64,000 bases of DNA, from NCBI GenBank assembly GCA_946402735.1, contig CAMIXH010000001.1:175175-239174 (forward strand), in the 5' to 3' direction. The notes beneath the pieces are model-generated. The model was not told where the DNA came from, made no database searches, and saw only the letters and a program-made list of their open reading frames with translations. Made by a program: the position numbers and the translations under genes. Below are positions 61,256-64,000 of the stretch, in pieces. How positions within the stretch are numbered: position 1 is the first letter of the stretch; every line of letters begins with the position of its first letter. The stretch is from an uncultured Mycoplasmatota bacterium. GTDB taxonomy: Bacteria; Bacillota_I; Bacilli_A; RF39; UBA660.

Positions 61256-62080
61256 ATGGAAAAAATATATATAATAATTTTAACTATATTATTAATAACT
61301 ATAATTATATCTATAATATATAGTCATATAAATATAAATATTAGTAATTATATTATTAAAGATAAAAGAATAGATAAAGATTTAGTAATAGTATTTTTAA
61401 GTGATCTACATAATAGAAACTTATCAAATAAATTATTATCTATTATTGATAATATAAAACCTGATATTATTCTTTTGGGTGGAGATATGGTTAATGATGA
61501 TAGAGATGATGATAATCATTTCTTTGAGTTATATCATAAATTAAAAGGTTATAAAATCTATTATACATTTGGTAATCATGAAGAAAGAATGAATATAGAA
61601 GATAAAGAATTATTATTTAAAAAGTTAAAGAAAACAAATATTAGCTTGTTAAATAATAAAACTGAAAAGTTAACAAATAATATTTCTTTGTTAGGATTAG
61701 ATAATGAAATTGAAACATATTTAAAATTCGGAAAAAAAGGATTAAGTGAATCTTATATTGTAGATAAGTTGGGTAAAATTGATACAAAAAAATATAATAT
61801 ATTAATTGCTCATAATCCTTTAGAATTTGATTCATATGTTAAATATAATGCATCATTAGTACTTAGCGGACATATTCATGGTGGACTTGCTAGAATACCA
61901 GGTTTTAAAGGAATACTATCTCCTGATGTCACGTTATTTCCTAAGCATGATAGTGGTCAATATAATAGTAAGAATACTAAAATGATAGTCTCTCGTGGTC
62001 TTGGATATAGTAAGAGAATACCATTTAGAATCTTTAACCCAGCAGAAGTAGTAGTTATTAATCTTAAAAGGAATTTATGA
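61256..62080 (+). CDS. Membrane-anchored metallophosphoesterase
   Basis: 274 residues: N-terminal membrane helix (~4-22), then the calcineurin-like motifs SDLHN, GGDMVND, GNHEE, AHNP and GHIHGG in order. YkuE/YaeI-type enzymes act on phospholipids or UDP-diacylglucosamine-like substrates; the substrate here is unknown. No Shine-Dalgarno; the frame is open back to a TTG at 61229 that lies upstream of the promoter. Confidence 0.85.
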   Translation: MEKIYIIILTILLITIIISIIYSHININISNYIIKDKRIDKDLVIVFLSDLHNRNLSNKLLSIIDNIKPDIILLGGDMVNDDRDDDNHFFELYHKLKGYKIYYTFGNHEERMNIEDKELLFKKLKKTNISLLNNKTEKLTNNISLLGLDNEIETYLKFGKKGLSESYIVDKLGKIDTKKYNILIAHNPLEFDSYVKYNASLVLSGHIHGGLARIPGFKGILSPDVTLFPKHDSGQYNSKNTKMIVSRGLGYSKRIPFRIFNPAEVVVINLKRNL

Positions 62081-62086
62081 TATAAT
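62078..62086 (+). promoter_or_regulatory. Extended -10 promoter of the plsC pair
   Basis: TGATATAAT (TATAAT at 62081-62086) overlapping the preceding TGA stop; the predicted start leaves a ~10-base leader that is the GAGGTG site itself. Confidence 0.6.
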
Positions 62087-62102
62087 TTAATTGAGGTGTA
62101 GT

Positions 62103-62681
62103 ATGGATTATATAGTTTATAGAACTTTAAAATTTATTATTAAACCTTTTTTTATGCTAATACATGGTGTTAAGTATGAAGGGCTAGAGAATATTCCGAA
62201 GAGTGGAGGAGTAATACTAGCGGGTAATCATACTGGTAATACTGATGCATTATTAATGCTTGGTGGACCTAAAAGAATAGTTCATATGATGGCCAAAAAA
62301 GAATTGTTTAAGACTAGATTTACAAATGCTTTTTTTAGAAGTATGGCATGTATTAGTGTAGATAGAAGTATACATGATGAAAATGCTAAAGATGAAGCTA
62401 CAAAAGTTCTTAAAAATGGAGATGTAATTGGTATATTTCCTGAAGGAACTGTTAATAAAACAAAAGATATAATATTACCATTTAAATATGGAGCAGTATC
62501 TTTTGCTAAGAAAACTAATTGTTATATTGTACCTTTTTCTATTACAGGAAGTTATAATATATTTAAGAGAAATATTAAGTTAACTTATGGAAAACCATAT
62601 AAAGTAACTGGGGACTTAGAAAAAGAAAATGAAAAACTAATGAGAAAAGTAATTGATTTGATAAAAAAAGGACGTGAGTAG
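62103..62681 (+). CDS. plsC: 1-acyl-sn-glycerol-3-phosphate acyltransferase
   Basis: Adds the second acyl chain to make phosphatidic acid. HxxxxD motif in AGNHTGNTDALL, FPEGT phosphate-binding motif, and YIVPFSITGSY near the C-terminus. 192 residues with a short amphipathic N-terminus for membrane contact. ATG 62103 follows GAGGTG. Confidence 0.9.
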   Translation: MDYIVYRTLKFIIKPFFMLIHGVKYEGLENIPKSGGVILAGNHTGNTDALLMLGGPKRIVHMMAKKELFKTRFTNAFFRSMACISVDRSIHDENAKDEATKVLKNGDVIGIFPEGTVNKTKDIILPFKYGAVSFAKKTNCYIVPFSITGSYNIFKRNIKLTYGKPYKVTGDLEKENEKLMRKVIDLIKKGRE

Positions 62682-63498
62682 ATTGAACGTAATACCATAT
62701 AAATTATTTAAAACAATATTAAAACCTTTTTATATATTAAAATTTCATCCAACTGTTTATGGTAAAGAAAACATTCCTGAAACAGGAGCCGCTATTTTTG
62801 TTGGTAATCATAAACATGTAATGGATCAATGTAATCTATTAATATCTACAAAAAGAGTAATACGCTATTTAGCTAAAAATGAATATTTTAAGGGTGATCA
62901 TGCTTGGTTTTTTAAATGTGTAGGATGTATTAGTGTAGATAGAAGTAAACATGATGATAAAGCTAAAAGTAAAGCATTGAGAATACTATCTAAAGGTGGG
63001 AGTATTGGTTTATTTCCAGAAGGAACTAGAAATGAAGTTACTTGTAAAGAAGCAAAACTAAATGCATTATATGAAATAGTAAAAGATAAATATACTAAAG
63101 AAGAACTAATAAAGGAAATAAAACCAAAGTGTTTTAAATATACTCAAGTTGATTATTTAATAAAACTAAATGAAGATAAAGTTATTACAGATAAACAACT
63201 AAAAGAATATGTATTAGATCCAGATAATAGTTTAAAGAAATTGGTTAAAGAAAAGAAAATAAAACAAAGTGATTATGATAATTCATTATTAATACCACTT
63301 AAATATGGAGCAGTATCATTTGCTAGTAAAACAGGAGCTCCAATTATACCTTTTGGAATAAGTGGAAACTATACTGGTAAAAAAGGAAATCTTGTATGCA
63401 GAATAGGTAAACCAATTGATATAAAAGGTATGACTTTAGAAGAAGCAAACAGTATTTTAAGTAAAAATATAATAAAATTAATGAAAAATAATGATTAA
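62674..63498 (+). CDS. PlsC-family acyltransferase with ~80-residue insertion
   Basis: A paralogue of the preceding gene with HxxxxD in GNHKHVMDQ and FPEGTRN, but ~80 helical, Lys-rich residues (~123-203) are inserted before IPLKYGAVSFA, which in the neighbour follows FPEGT almost at once. The insertion is in frame and both flanks keep family motifs. Start uncertain: GTG 62674 (overlapping the upstream stop) or TTG 62683, which is better spaced from AAAGGA. Confidence 0.85.
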   Translation: MSRLNVIPYKLFKTILKPFYILKFHPTVYGKENIPETGAAIFVGNHKHVMDQCNLLISTKRVIRYLAKNEYFKGDHAWFFKCVGCISVDRSKHDDKAKSKALRILSKGGSIGLFPEGTRNEVTCKEAKLNALYEIVKDKYTKEELIKEIKPKCFKYTQVDYLIKLNEDKVITDKQLKEYVLDPDNSLKKLVKEKKIKQSDYDNSLLIPLKYGAVSFASKTGAPIIPFGISGNYTGKKGNLVCRIGKPIDIKGMTLEEANSILSKNIIKLMKNND

Positions 63499-63503
63499 TG
63501 TTT

Positions 63504-63509
63504 TATAAT
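63504..63509 (+). promoter_or_regulatory. Possible murG -10 element
   Basis: A perfect TATAAT 48 bases before the murG ATG; no convincing -35. Confidence 0.4.
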
Positions 63510-63556
63510 ATGTAATACAAGACGAATTATTCTAAGTAATAGAATGGAGAATATAT

Positions 63557-64000
63557 ATGAATTTTATTTTAACTGCTGGTGGAACTGGTGGACATATTTA
63601 TCCTGCTTTATCTGTATTAGACGAAATAAAAAAGGATAAGAAAAATAAATACTTATACATTGGTACAAAAAATAGAATGGAAAATGATTTAATTCCTAGT
63701 ATGGGAATACCATATGAAGGAATTGAAATTTATGGTTTGTCTAAAACTAATATGATTAGAAATGCTAAGAATCTTAGATGTATTAGAAAATCATATAAGA
63801 GATGTTTAGAAATAATGGATGAGTTTAAACCAGATGCTGTTATAGCTTTTGGTGGATATGTAACTCTACCAGTATGTATGGCAGCTCGTAAAAAAGGTAT
63901 TAAAGTATTTTTACATGAACAAAATATGTTACCAGGAAAGACTAATATATATCTTTCTAAGAAAGCAGATGCAGTATTTGTATCTTTTAAAGATGGTACA
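63557..64000 (+). CDS. murG: MurG UDP-GlcNAc transferase, N-terminal part
   Basis: The frame from ATG 63557 is open to the window end (148 codons), so the gene is cut. The N-terminus reads TAGGTGGHIYPALSV, the MurG lipid-phosphate loop, and later AFGGYVTLPVCMAARKKG and LHEQNMLPGKTN are family signatures. MurG converts lipid I to lipid II for wall synthesis. GGAG is at 9 bases. Confidence 0.95.
   Translation, partial: MNFILTAGGTGGHIYPALSVLDEIKKDKKNKYLYIGTKNRMENDLIPSMGIPYEGIEIYGLSKTNMIRNAKNLRCIRKSYKRCLEIMDEFKPDAVIAFGGYVTLPVCMAARKKGIKVFLHEQNMLPGKTNIYLSKKADAVFVSFKDGT

Overview
The window looks like a chromosome segment from an uncultured, low-GC, walled, anaerobic member of the Firmicutes (Bacilli, near Erysipelotrichia or the walled relatives of Mollicutes). 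Reasons: very AT-rich coding; Bacillus-type genes and gene order (ezrA, comN-secDF, ymfF/ymfH-type M16 pair, cca-dnaD-nth with recU-ponA, rpsB-tsf); peptidoglycan genes (ftsW, PBP1A, murG); ThyX instead of ThyA; and NfnAB, an enzyme of ferredoxin-dependent anaerobes. TGA is a normal stop (for example at 40401-40403 and 62078-62080), so the code is standard. The lineage is inferred from gene content only.

Layout. 1-8.4 kb: end of a HerA-like ATPase, ezrA, ftsK, deoD and two M16 peptidases. 8.5-18.6 kb: comN, secDF, rel, dtd, an M48 protease, mutS and an unknown helical protein. 18.7-26.8 kb: rnhC (minus strand), a tRNA-like leader before a small membrane protein, tmk-thyX, ftsW, rplS with its leader, lepB, and nfnA-nfnB with nfnB fused to an MqsA-like DNA-binding module. 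26.9-32.1 kb: a SipW/TasA-type export island with a small fibre-like protein, a polytopic SipW-like signal peptidase, a DUF5305 protein and a large surface protein carrying a Hint domain. 32.1-44 kb: S66 carboxypeptidase, ATP-grasp, glyA, several unknown genes, a Fic protein with a substituted catalytic His, a macrodomain protein and a large CHAP/hydrolase surface protein. 44-52.9 kb: topA, HU, cca, dnaD, nth, ponA and recU. 53-57 kb: three paralogues sharing a VirB2-like two-helix tail, two with Cys-rich ectodomains. 57-64 kb: rpsB (with an unusual tail), tsf, a membrane-anchored serpin, rpsU, yqeY, a phosphoesterase, two PlsC acyltransferases and the start of murG.

Regulation is compact. 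Most transcription units end in short hairpins with a T-run, often followed directly by an extended -10 promoter (TGnTATAAT or TGnTAAAAT). At least four genes (mutS, ftsW, cca and the phosphoesterase) have a predicted transcription start at or within a few bases of the start codon and no Shine-Dalgarno, suggesting leaderless mRNAs.

The strongest candidates for undescribed biology are the two-helix-tail paralogues at 53-57 kb, the SipW/Hint island, the MqsA-NfnB fusion, the CHAP protein without a signal peptide, the Rel enzyme with a substituted hydrolase motif, and the tRNA-like leader at 19.77 kb. No gene-free stretch exceeds about 200 bases. All assignments rest on reading the sequence; no database search was run.
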